Below are positions 1-12,488 of a DNA stretch of 59,273 nucleotides, piece after piece; the stretch's first letter is position 1, and every line of letters begins with the position of its first letter. Position numbers and translations under genes: made by a program. This stretch comes from Utricularia gibba (taxonomy: Eukaryota > Streptophyta > Magnoliopsida > Lamiales > Lentibulariaceae), in assembly GCA_002189035.1 (NCBI GenBank), contig NEEC01000194.1, forward strand, positions 1-59,273. The letters are read 5' to 3'. The notes under the pieces were generated by a model. That model was not told where the DNA came from. It was given only the letters and a program-made list of their open reading frames with translations, and ran no database searches.

Positions 1-130
1 AGGCAGCCTATTAAAACCAACGTTAATAAATGCATCAAGTTTTTTGCCGAGCTACAAATGACTATGGGCCGAGCTCGACTCGACCTCCTACTCGATACCG
101 TTGCCCCACGAGAGCGCCTTATCAAATATA
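1..130 (+). repeat. Partial satellite monomer at left edge
   Basis: The window opens inside a monomer, just after the CATGTAGG/CATTGAGG region. This fragment has the A-like tail alleles CAAGTTTTTTGCCGAG, GACTATGGG, CTACTCG and GCGCCTTATC. The array therefore continues to the left. Confidence 0.95.
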
Positions 131-436
131 AAGCATGCGGTTGAGAAAACCATTTTGGGTGCTCATGAATCCTAACTTCAATAACTGCATCACGATTTTC
201 GTCGAGTAGGACCCGATGTGGCAAAGGAGTCAGAAGAACCTTGGTCCGAACGAAGTTCCAACGACATCACCCGCCAGAAACGACAAGCTTTTCCTTGAGA
301 AACTATGTAGGCAGCCTAATAAACCGAACGTTAATAAATGCATCAATTTTTTTGCGGGCTACAAATGACTCTGGGAGCGAGCCCGACTCGACCTTTTGCC
401 CGATACCGTGCCCACTAGAGCGCCTCCTAAACTACA
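131..436 (+). repeat. P-type variant monomer (SacI site lost)
   Basis: This monomer has GGAGCGAGCCCGACTCGACC, CTTTTGCCCGATACCGTG and ACTAGAGCGCCTCC in place of the usual GGGCCCGAGCTCG and ACGAGAG forms, and reads AACTACAAAGC before the next GCATGCGATTG. It is the first example of the divergent class that closes higher-order units in Block I and pairs with A monomers in Block II. Confidence 0.85.
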
Positions 437-2613
437 AAGCATGCGATTGAGAAAAGCATTTTGGGTGCTCATGAAATCCTAACTTCAATAACTGCATCAC
501 GATTTTCGTCGAGTAGGACCCGATGTGGCAAAGGAGTCAGACCGAACCTTGGGTCAGAACGAAGTTCCAACGACATCACCCGCCAGAACGACAAGCTTTT
601 CCTTGAGAAACTATGTAGGCAGCCTAATAAAGCCGAACGTTAATAAATGCATCAATTTTTTTTTGCCGGGCTACAAATGACTCTGGGCCCGAGCTCGACT
701 CGACCTCCTGCTCGATACCGTTGCCCACGAGAGTGCCTTATCAAATATAAAGCATGCGGTTGAGAAAACCATTTTGGGTGCTCATGATATCCTAACTTCA
801 ATAACTGCATCACGATTTTCGTCGAGTAGGACCGATGTGGCAAAGGAGTCAGACGAACCTATGGTCAGAACGAAGTTCCAAAAGACATCACCCGCCCAGA
901 AACGACAAGCTTTTCCTTGAGAAACTATGTAGGCAGCCTAATAAAGCCGAACGTTAATAAATGCATCAATTTTTTTGCCGGGCTACAAATGACTCTGGGA
1001 CCGAGCTCGACTCGACCTCCTGCTCGATACCGTTGCCCCACGAGAGTGCCTTATCAAATATAAAGCATGCGGTTGAGAAAACCATTTTGGGTGCTCATGA
1101 TATCCTAACTTCAATAACTGCATCACGATTTTCGTCGAGTAGGACCCGATGTGGCAAAGGAGTCAGACCGAACCTATGGTCAGAACGAAGTTCCAAAGAC
1201 ATCACCCGCCGAAACGACAAGCTTTTCCTTGAGAAACTATGTAGGCAGCCTAATAAAGCCGAACGTTAATAAATGCATCAATTTTTTTGCCGGGCTACAA
1301 ATGACTCTGGGCCCGAGCTCGACTCGACCTCCTGCTCGATACCGTTGCCCCACGAGAGTGCCTTATCAAATATAAAGCATGCGGTTGAGAAAACCATTTT
1401 GGGTGCTCATGATATCCTAACTTCAATAACTGCATCACGATTTTCGTCGAGTAGGACCCGATGTGGCAAAGGAGTCAGACCGAACCTATGGTCAGAACGA
1501 AGTTCCAACGACATCACCCGCCCAAAAACGACAAGCTTTTCCTTGAGAAACCATGTAGGCAGCCTATTAAAACAACGTTAATAAATGCATCAATTTTTTG
1601 CCGAGCTACAAATGACTATGGGCCCGAGCTCGACTCGACCTCCTGCTCGATACCGTTGCCCCACGAGAGCCTTATCAAATATAAAGCATGCGGTTGAGAA
1701 AACCATTTTGGGTGCTCATGATATCCTAACTTCAATAACTGCATCACGATTTTCGTCGAGTAGGACCCGATGTGGCAAAGGAGTCAGACCGAACCTATGG
1801 TCAGAACGAAGTTCCAAAAGACATCACCCGCCCAGAAACGACAAGCTTTTCCTTGAGAAACCATGTAGGCAGCCTAATTAAAACCGTTAATAAATGCATC
1901 AATTTTTTTGCCGGGCTACAAATGACTCTGGGCCGAGCTCGACTCGACCTCCTGCTCGATACCGTTGCCCCACGAGAGTGCCTTATCAAATATAAAGCAT
2001 GCGGTTGAGAAAACCTTTTTGGGTGCTCATGAATCCTAACTTCAATAACTGCATCACGATTTTCGTCGAGTAGGACCCGATGTGGCAAAGGAGTCAGACC
2101 GAACCTATGGTCAGAACGAAGTTCCAAAAGACATCACCCGCCAGAAACGACAAGCTTTTCCTTGAGAAACTATGTAGGCAGCCTAATAAAGCCGAACGTT
2201 AATAAATGCATCAATTTTTTTGCCGGGCTACAAATGACTCTGGGCCCGAGCTCGACTCGACCTCCTGCTCGATACCGTTGCCCCACGAGAGTGCCTTATC
2301 AAATATAAAGCATGCGGTTGAAAAAACATTTTGGGTGCTCATGAAATCCTAACTTCAATAACTGCATCACGATTTTCGTCGAGTAGGACCCGATGTGGCA
2401 AAGGAGTCAGACCGAACCTTGGTCAGAACGAAGTTCACAACGACATCACCCGCCAAAACGACAAGCTTTTCCTTGAGAAAACCATTGAGGCAGCCTATTA
2501 AAAACCGTTAATAAATGCATCAAGTTTTTTGCCGAGCTACAAATGACTATGGGCCCGAGCTCGACTCGACCTCCTGCTCGATACCGTTGCCCACGAGAGC
2601 CTTATCAAATATA
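437..2613 (+). repeat. Irregular seven-monomer stretch, B-rich, before the regular units
   Basis: The preceding monomer (131-436) has the P-type end, so this starts like a unit: L at 437, then B monomers at 750, 1063, 1684 and 1995, a B/A chimera at 1375 (B lead, CCATGTAGG and GACTATGGG tail), and A at 2308. The D-B'-D-B' half is missing. The stretch looks like a unit expanded on its B side and truncated on its D side. The monomer at 750 carries CAGACGAACC, the same small deletion seen in second position of later units. Confidence 0.7.
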
Positions 2614-5090
2614 AAGCATGCGGTTGAGAAAACCATTTTGGGTGCTCATGAATCCTAACTTCAATAACTGCATCACGATTTTCGTCGAGTAGGACCCGAT
2701 GTGGCAAAGGAGTCAGACCGAACCTTGGGTCAGAACGAAGTTCCAAAAGACATCACCCGCCCAGAAACGACAAGCTTTTCCTTGAGAAACTATGTAGGCA
2801 GCCTAATAAAACCGAACGTTAATAAATGCATCAATTTTTTTGCCGGCTACAAATGACTCTGGGCCCGAGCTCGACTCGACCTCCTACTCGATACCGTTGC
2901 CCCACGAGAGCGCCTTCAAATATAAAGCATGCGGTTGAGAAAACCATTTTGGGTGCTCATGAATCCTAACTTCAATAACTGCATCACGATTTTCGTCGAG
3001 TAGGACCCGATGTGGCAAAGGAGTCAGACCGAACCTTGGTCAGAACGAAGTTCCAAAAGACATCACCCGCCAGAAACGACAAGCTTTTCCTTGAGAAACT
3101 ATGTAGGCAGCCTAATAAAGCCGAACGTTAATAAATGCATCAATTTTTTTGCCGGGCTACAAATGACTCTGGGCCGAGCTCGACTCGACCTCCTGCTCGA
3201 TACCGTTGCCCACGAGAGTGCCTTATCAAATATAAAGCATGCGGTTGAGAAAACCATTTTGGGTGCTCATGAATCCTAACTTCAATAACTGCATCACGAT
3301 TTTCGTCGAGTAGGACCCGATGTGGCAAAGGAGTCAGACCGAACCTATGGTCAGAACGAAGTTCAAAAGACATCACCGCCCAGAAACGACAAGCTTTTCC
3401 TTGAGAAACTATGTAGGCAGCCTAATAAAGCCGAACGTTAATAAATGCATCAATTTTTTGCCGGGCTACAAATGACTCTGGGCCGAGCTCGACTCGACCT
3501 CCTGCTCGATACCGTTGCCCCACGAGAGTGCCTTATCAAATATAAAGCATGCGGTTGAGAAAACCATTTTGGGTGCTCATGAAATCCTAACTTCAATAAC
3601 TGCATCACGATTTTCGTCGAGTAGGACCCGATGTGGCAAAGGAGTCAGACCGAACCTTGGGTCAGAACGAAGTTCACAACGACATCACCCGCCCAAAACG
3701 ACAAGCTTTTCCTTGAGAAACCATTGAGGCAGCCTATTAAAACCAAACGTTAATAAATGCATCAAGTTTTTTGCCGAGCTACAAATGACTATGGGCCCGA
3801 GCTCGACTCGACCTCCTACTCGATACCGTTGCCCACGAGAGCACCTTATCAAATATAAAGCATGCGGTTGAGAAAACCATTTTGGGTGCTCATGAAATCC
3901 TAACTTCAATAACTGCATCACGATTTTCGTCGAGTAGGACCCGATGTGGCAAAGGAGTCAGACAGAACCTTGGGTCAGAACGAAGTTCCCAACGACATCA
4001 CCCGCCAGAAACGACAAGCTTTTCCTTGAGAAAACAATGTAGGCAGCTATTAAAACCAACGTTAATAAATGCATCAAGTTTTTTGCCGGCTACAAATGAC
4101 TATGGGCCCGAGCTCGACTCGACCTCCTACTCGATACCGTTGCCCCACGAGAGCGCCTTCAAATATAAAGCATGCGGTTGAGAAAACCATTTTGGGTGCT
4201 CATGAAATCCTAACTTCAATAACTGCATCACGATTTTCGTCGAGTAGGACCGATGTGGCAAAGGAGTCAGACAGAACCTTGGGTCAGAACGAAGTTCCCA
4301 ACGACATCACCCGCCAGAAACGACAAGCTTTTCCTTGAGAAACTATGTAGGCAGCCTAATAGCCGAACGTTAATAAATGCATCAATTTTTTTGCGGGCTA
4401 CAAATGACTCTGGGCCGAGCTCGACTCGACCTCCTGCTCGATACCGTTGCCCCACGAGAGCACCTTATCAAATATAAAGCATGCGGTTGAGAAAACCATT
4501 TTGGGTGCTCATGAATCCTAACTTCAATAACTGCATCACGATTTTCGTCGAGTAGGACCCGATGTGGCAAAGGAGTCAGACCGAACCTGGGTCAACGAAG
4601 TTCCAACGACATCACCCGCCAGAAACGACAAGCTTTTCCTTGAGAAAACAATGTAGGCAGCTATTAAAACCAACGTTAATAAATGCATCAAGTTTTTTGC
4701 CGAGCTACAAATGACTATGGGCCCGAGCTCGACTCGACCTCCTACTCGATACCGTTGCCCCACGAGAGCGCCTCCTCAAATATAAAGCATGCGGTTGAGA
4801 AAACCATTTTGGGTGCTCATGACATCCTAACTTCAATAACTGCATCACGATTTTCGTCGAGTAGGACCCGATGTGGCAAAGGAGTCAGACCGAACCTTGG
4901 GTCAGAACGAAGTTCCAACGACATCACCCGCCCAGAAACGACAAGCTTTTCCTTGAGAAACTATGTAGGCAGCCTAATAAAGCCGAACGTTAATAAATGC
5001 ATCAATTTTTTGCGGGCTACAAATGACTCTGGGCCGAGCTCGACTCGACCTTTGCTCGATACCGTTGCCCACGAGAGCGCCTCAAATATA
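2614..5090 (+). repeat. Higher-order unit 1 (8 monomers, 2477 bp)
   Basis: Order L(2614)-B(2925)-B(3235)-A(3545)-D(3858)-B'(4168)-D(4477)-B'(4785). The first monomer is atypical, with a GAATCC lead and a C-like TTGCCGGCTAC tail. The B' at 4785 carries GACATCC, an allele otherwise typical of the far right block. Confidence 0.7.
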
Positions 5091-7560
5091 AAGCATGCGG
5101 TTGAGAAAACATTTTGGGTGCTCATGAATCCTAACTTCAATAACTGCATCACGATTTTCGTCGAGTAGGACCCGATGTGGCAAAGGAGTCAGACCGAACC
5201 TTGGTCAGAACGAAGTTCCAACGACATCACCCGCCAGAAACGACAAGCTTTTCCTTGAGAAACTATGTAGGCAGCCTAATAAAGCCGAACGTTAATAAAT
5301 GCATCAATTTTTTTTTCCCGGGCTACAAATGACTCTGGGCCCGAGCTCGACTCGACCTCCTGCTCGATACCGTTGCCCCACGAGAGTGCCTTATCAAATA
5401 TAAAGCATGCGGTTGAGAAAACCATTTTGGGTGCTCATGAATCCTAACTTCAATAACTGCATCACGATTTTCGTCGAGTAGGACCCGATGTGGCAAAGGA
5501 GTCAGACCGAACCTGGGTCAAACGAAGTTCCAAAAGACATCACCCGCCAGAAACGACAAGCTTTTCCTTGAGAAACTATGTAGGCAGCCTATAAAACCAA
5601 CGTTAATAAATGCATCAATTTTTTTGCCGGGCTACAAATGACTCTGGGCCGAGCTCGACTCGACCTCCTGCTCGATACCGTTGCCCCACGAGAGTGCCTT
5701 ATCAAATATAAAGCATGCGGTTGAGAAAACCATTTTGGGTGCTCATGATATCCTAACTTCAATAACTGCATCACGATTTTCGTCGAGTAGGACCCGATGT
5801 GGCAAAGGAGTCAGACCGAACCTATGGTCAGAACGAAGTTCCAAAAGACATCACCCGCCCAGAAACGACAAGCTTTTCCTTGAGAAACTATGTAGGCAGC
5901 CTAATAAAGCCGAACGTTAATAAATGCATCAATTTTTTTGCCGGGCTACAAATGACTCTGGGCCGAGCTCGACTCGACCTCCTGCTCGATACCGTTGCCC
6001 CACGAGAGTGCCTTATCAAATATAAAGCATGCGATTTGAAAAAACATTTTGGGTGCTCATGAAATCCTAACTTCAATAACTGCATCACGATTTTCGTCGA
6101 GTAGGACCAGATGTGGCAAAGGAGTCAGACCGAACCTTGGTCAGAACGAAGTTCACAACGACATCACCCGCCCAAAAACGACAAGCTTTTCCTTGAGAAA
6201 ACATTGAGGCAGCCTATTAAAACCAACGTTAATAAATGCATCAAGTTTTTTGCCGAGCTACAAATGACTATGGGCCCGAGCTCGACTCGACCTCCTACTC
6301 GATACCGTTGCCCCGAGAGCACCTTATCAAATATAAAGCATGCGGTTGAGAAAACCATTTTGGGTGCTCATGAAATCCTAACTTCAATAACTGCATCACG
6401 ATTTTCGTCGAGTAGGACCCGATGTGGCAAAGGAGTCAGACCGAACCTTGGGTCAGAACGAAGTTCCCAACGACATCACCCGCCCAAAACGACAAGCTTT
6501 TCCTTGAGAAACATGTAGGCCTATTAAAAACGTTAATAAATGCATCAAGTTTTTTGCCGAGCTACAAATGACTGGGCCGAGCTCGACTCGACCTCCTGCT
6601 CGATACCGTTGCCCCACGAGAGCGCCTTCAAATATAAAGCATGCGGTTGAGAAAACCATTTTGGGTGCTCATGAATCCTAACTTCAATAACTGCATCACG
6701 ATTTTCGTCGAGTAGGACCCGATGTGGCAAAGGAGTCAGACAGAACCTTGGTCCGAACGAAGTTCCAACGACATCACCCGCCCAGAAACGACAAGCTTTT
6801 CCTTGAGAAACTATGTAGGCAGCCTAATAAAGCCGAACGTTAATAAATGCATCAATTTTTTGCGGGCTACAAATGACTCTGGGCCCGAGCTCGACTCGAC
6901 CTCCTGCTCGATACCGTTGCCCCACGAGAGCCCTTATCAAATATAAAGCATGCGGTTGAGAAAACCATTTTGGGTGCTCATGAATCCTAACTTCAATAAC
7001 TGCATCACGATTTTCGTCGAGTAGGACCCGATGTGGCAAAGGAGTCAGACCGAACCTTGGTCAGAACGAAGTTCCAACGACATCACCCGCCCAGAAACGA
7101 CAAGCTTTTCCTTGAGAAAACAATGTAGGCAGCTATTAAAACCCAACGTTAATAAATGCATCAATTTTTTGCCGAGCTACAAATGACTATGGGCCAAGCT
7201 CGACTCGACCTCCTGCTCGATACCGTTGCCCCACGAGAGCGCCTCCTCAAATATAAAGCATGCGGTTGAGAAAACCATTTTGGGTGCTCATGAATCCTAA
7301 CTTCAATAACTGCATCACGATTTTCGTCGAGTAGGACCCGATGTGGCAAAGGAGTCAGACCGAACCTTGGGTCAGAACGAAGTTCCAAAAGACATCACCC
7401 GCCAGAAACGACAAGCTTTTCCTTGAGAAACTATGTAGGCAGCCTAATAAGCCGAACGTTAATAAATGCATCAATTTTTTTGCGGGCTACAAATGACTCT
7501 GGGCGAGCCCGACTCGACCTTTGCCCGATACCGTGCCCCACTAGAGCCCTCCTAAATACA
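5091..7560 (+). repeat. Higher-order unit 2 (8 monomers, 2470 bp)
   Basis: Order L(5091)-B(5403)-B(5711)-A(6025)-D(6336)-B'(6637)-D(6946)-P(7256). The A monomer opens GCGATTTGAAAAAAC and has GGACCAGATGTGG. The D at 6336 has lost several bases around CATGTAGGCC. The P monomer ends in CCTAAATACAAAGC, leading into GCATGCGATTG. Confidence 0.75.
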
Positions 7561-10026
7561 AAGCATGCGATTGAAAAACATTTTGGGTGCTCATGAAATC
7601 CTAACTTCAATAACTGCATCACGATTTTCGTCGAGTAGGACCCGATGTGGCAAAGGAGTCAGACCGAACCTTGGTCAACGAAGTTCCAACGACATCACCG
7701 CCAGAAACGACAAGCTTTTCCTTGAGAAAATGTAGGCAGCCTAATTAAAGCCGAACGTTAATAAATGCATCAATTTTTTTGCCGGGCTACAAATGACTCT
7801 GGGCCCGAGCTCGACTCGACCTCCTGCTCGATACCGTTGCCCCACGAGAGTGCCTTATCAAATATAAAGCATGCGGTTGAGAAAACCATTTTGGGTGCTC
7901 ATGATATCCTAACTTCAATAACTGCATCACGATTTTCGTCGAGTAGGACCCGATGTGGCAAAGGAGTCAGACGAACCTATGGTCAGAACGAAGTTCCAAA
8001 AGACATCACCCGCCCAGAAACGACAAGCTTTTCCTTGAGAAACTATGTAGGCAGCCTAATAAAGCCGAACGTTAATAAATGCATCAATTTTTTTTGCCGG
8101 GCTACAAATGACTCTGGGCCGAGCTCGACTCGACCCTGCTCGATACCGTTGCCCCACGAGAGTGCCTTATCAAATATAAAGCATGCGGTTGAGAAAACCT
8201 TTTGGGTGCTCATGATATCCTAACTTCAATAACTGCATCACGATTTTCGTCGAGTAGGACCCGATGTGGCAAAGGAGTCAGACCGAACCTATGGTCAGAA
8301 CGAAGTTCCAAAAGACATCACCCGCCAGAAACGACAAGCTTTTCCTTGAGAAACTATGTAGGCAGCCTAATAAAGCCGAACGTTAATAAATGCATCAATT
8401 TTTTTGCCGGGCTACAAATGACTCTGGGCCCGAGCTCGACTCGACCTCCTGCTCGATACCGTTGCCCCACGAGAGCCTTATCAAATATAAAGCATGCGGT
8501 TGAGAAAACCATTTTGGGTGCTCATGAAATCCTAACTTCAATAACTGCATCACGATTTTCGTCGAGTAGGACCCGATGTGGCAAAGGAGTCAGACCGAAC
8601 CTTGGGTCAGAACGAAGTTCACAACGACATCACCCGCCCAAAACGACAAGCTTTTCCTTGAGAAAACCATTAGGCAGCCTATTAAAACCAACGTTAATAA
8701 ATGCATCAAGTTTTTTGCCGAGCTACAAATGACTATGGGCCCGAGCTCGACTCGACCTCCTACTCGATACCGTTGCCCCACGAGAGCCCTTATCAAATAT
8801 AAAGCATGCGGTTGAGAAAACCATTTTGGGTGCTCATGAAATCCTAACTTCAATAACTGCATCACGATTTTCGTCGAGTAGGACCCGATGTGGCAAAGGA
8901 GTCAGACCGAACCTTGGGTCAGAACGAAGTTCCAACGACATCACCCGCGAAACGACAAGCTTTTCCTTGAGAAACTGTAGGCAGCTATTAAAACCAACGT
9001 TAATAATGCATCAATTTTTTGCCGGCTACAAATGACTCTGGGCCCGAGCTCGACTCGACCTCCTGCTCGATACCGTTGCCCCACGAGAGCGCCTTATCAA
9101 ATATAAAGCATGCGGTTGAGAAAACCATTTTGGGTGCTCATGAATCCTAACTTCAATAACTGCATCACGATTTTCGTCGAGTAGGACCCGATGTGGCAAA
9201 GGAGTCAGACAGAACCTTGGGTCAGAACGAAGTTCCAACGACATCACCCGCCAGAAACGACAAGCTTTTCCTTGAGAAACTATGTAGGCAGCCTAAAAAC
9301 CAACGTTAATAAATGCATCAATTTTTTGCGGGCTACAAATGACTCTGGGCCCGAGCTCGACTCGACCTCCTGCTCGATACCGTTGCCCCACGAGAGCACC
9401 TTATCAAATATAAAGCATGCGGTTGAGAAAACCATTTTGGGTGCTCATGAATCCTAACTTCAATAACTGCATCACGATTTTCGTCGAGTAGGACCCGATG
9501 TGGCAAAGGAGTCAGACCGAACCTTTGGTCAGAACGAAGTTCCAACGACATCACCCGCCAGAAACGACAAGCTTTTCCTTGAGAAACATGTAGGCAGCTA
9601 TTAAAACCAAACGTTAATAAATGCATCAAGTTTTTTTGCCGAGCTACAAATGACTATGGGCCCGAGCTCGACTCGACCTCCTGCTCGATACCGTTGCCCA
9701 CGAGAGCGCCTCCTCAAATATAAAGCATGCGGTTGAGAAAACCATTTTGGGTGCTCATGAATCCTAACTTCAATAACTGCATCACGATTTTCGTCGAGTA
9801 GGACCCGATGTGGCAAAGGAGTCAGACAGAACCTTGGGTCCGAACGAAGTTCCAACGACATCACCCGCCAGAAACGACAAGCTTTTCCTTGAGAAAACTA
9901 TGTAGGCAGCCTAATAAAGCCGAACGTTAATAAATGCATCAATTTTTTGCGGGCTACAAATGACTCTGGGCCGAGCTCGACTCGACCTCGCTCGATACCG
10001 TTGCCCCACGAGAGCGCCTAAATATA
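7561..10026 (+). repeat. Higher-order unit 3 (8 monomers, 2466 bp)
   Basis: Order L(7561)-B(7867)-B(8179)-A(8490)-D-like(8802)-B'(9106)-D(9413)-B'(9723). The second monomer has CAGACGAACC and CTCGACCCTGCTCG, and the third has AAAACCTTTTGGG. Both oddities come back at the same unit position or the adjacent one downstream. Confidence 0.8.
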
Positions 10027-12488
10027 AAGCATGCGGTTGAAAAACATTTTGGGTGCTCATGAAATCCTAACTCAATAACTGCATCACGATTTTCGTCGAG
10101 TAGGACCCGATGTGGCAAAGGAGTCAGACAGAACCTTGGTCAGAACGAAGTTCCAACGACATCACCGCCAGAAACAAAGCTTTTCCTTGAGAAACTATGT
10201 AGGCAGCCTAATAAAGCCGAACGTTAATAAATGCATCAATTTTTTGCCGGGCTACAAATGACTCTGGGCCGAGCTCGACTCGACCTCCTGCTCGATACCG
10301 TTGCCCCCGAGAGTGCCTTATCAAATATAAAGCATGCGGTTGAGAAAACCATTTTGGGTGCTCATGATATCCTAACTTCAATAACTGCATCACGATTTTC
10401 GTCGAGTAGGACCCGATGTGGCAAAGGAGTCAGACGAACCTATGGTCAGAACGAAGTTCCAAAAGACATCACCCGCCCAGAAACGACAAGCTTTTCCTTG
10501 AGAAACTATGTAGGCAGCCTAATAAAGCCGAACGTTAATAAATGCATCAATTTTTTTGCCGGGCTACAAATGACTCTGGGCCCGAGCTCGACTCGACCCT
10601 GCTCGATACCGTTGCCCCACGAGAGTGCCTTATCAAATATAAAGCATGCGGTTGAGAAAACCATTTTGGGTGCTCATGATATCCTAACTTCAATAACTGC
10701 ATCACGATTTTCGTCGAGTAGGACCCGATGTGGCAAAGGAGTCAGACCGAACCTATGGTCAGAACGAAGTTCCAAAAGACATCACCGCCCAGAAAACGAC
10801 AAGCTTTTCCTTGAGAAACTATGTAGGCAGCCTAATAAAACCGAACGTTAATAAATGCATCAATTTTTTTTGCCGGGCTACAAATGACTCTGGGCCAGCT
10901 CGACTCGACCTCCTGCTCGATACCGTTGCCCCACGAGAGTGCCTTATCAAATATAAAGCATGCGGTTGAAAAAAATTTTGGGTGCTCATGAATCCTAACT
11001 TCAATAACTGCATCACGATTTTCGTCGAGTAGGACCCGATGTGGCAAAGGAGTCAGACCGAACCTTGGGTCAGAACGAAGTTCCAACGACATCACCGCCC
11101 AAAACGACAAGCTTTTCCTTGAGAAAACATTGAGGCAGCCTATTAAAACAACGTTAATAAATGCATCAAGTTTTTTGCCGAGCTACAAATGACTCTGGGC
11201 CCGAGCTCGACTCGACCTCTACTCGATACCGTTGCCCCACGAGAGCCTTATCAAATATAAAGCATGCGGTTGAGAAAACCATTTTGGGTGCTCATGAATC
11301 CTAACTTCAATAACTGCATCACGATTTTCGTCGAGTAGGACCCGATGTGGCAAAGGAGTCAGACCGAACCTTGGGTCAGAACGAAGTTCCAACGACATCA
11401 CCCGCCAGAAACGACAAGCTTTTCCTTGAGAAACAATGTAGGCCTATTAAAACCCAACGTTAATAAATGCATCAAGTTTTTTGCCGAGCTACAAATGACT
11501 CTGGGCCGAGCTCGACTCGACCCCTACTCGATACCGTTGCCCCACGAGAGCGCCTTATCAAATATAAAGCATGCGGTTGAGAAAACCATTTTGGGTGCTC
11601 ATGAATCCTAACTTCAATAACTGCATCACGATTTTCGTCGAGTAGGACCCGATGTGGCAAAGGAGTCAGACAGAACCTTGGGTCAGAACGAAGTTCCCAA
11701 CGACATCACCGCCAGAAACGACAAGCTTTTCCTTGAGAAACTATGTAGGCAGCCTAATAAAGCCGAACGTTAATAAATGCATCAATTTTTTGCGGCTACA
11801 AATGACTCTGGGCCCGAGCTCGACTCGACCTCCTGCTCGATACCGTTGCCCCACGAGAGCACCTTATCAAATATAAAGCATGCGGTTGAGAAAACCATTT
11901 TGGGTGCTCATGAATCCTAACTTCAATAACTGCATCACGATTTTCGTCGAGTAGGACCCGATGTGGCAAAGGAGTCAGACAGAACCTTGGTCAGAACGAA
12001 GTTCCAACGACATCACCCGCCAGAAACGACAAGCTTTTCCTTGAAAAACAATGTAGGCGCTATTAAAACCAACGTTAATAATGCATCAAGTTTTTTTGCC
12101 GAGCTACAAATGACTATGGGCCCGAGCTCGACTCGACCTCCTACTCGATACCGTTGCCCCACGAGAGCGCCTCCTCAAATATAAAGCATGCGGTTGAGAA
12201 AACCATTTTGGGTGCTCATGAATCCTAACTTCAATAACTGCATCACGATTTTCGTCGAGTAGGACCCGATGTGGCAAAGGAGTCAGACAGAACCTTGGGT
12301 CAGAACGAAGTTCCAAACGACATCACCGCCCAGAAACGACAAGCTTTTCCTTGAGAAACTATGTAGGCAGCCTAATAAAGCCGAACGTTAATAAATGCAT
12401 CAATATTTTTGCGGGCTACAAATGACTCTGGGAGCGAGCTCGACTCGACCTGCCCGATACCGTTGCCCACTAGAGCGCCTTAAATATA
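10027..12488 (+). repeat. Higher-order unit 4 (8 monomers, 2462 bp)
   Basis: Order L(10027)-B(10330)-B(10642)-A(10956)-D(11270)-B'(11567)-D(11876)-P(12184). The second monomer repeats the CAGACGAACC and CTCGACCCTGCTCG variants of unit 3, at a distance of 2463 bp. The A and D monomers here carry GACTCTGGG rather than the usual GACTATGGG. Confidence 0.8.

Noticed and set aside
9225-9250. CENP-B box-like sequence on the minus strand (GTCGTTGGAACTTCG)
   Set aside because: It shares TCGTTGGAA with the CENP-B box, but the essential TTCG and CGGG core positions are not both present. It is absent from monomers with TTCACAACGAC, including all of Block IV.
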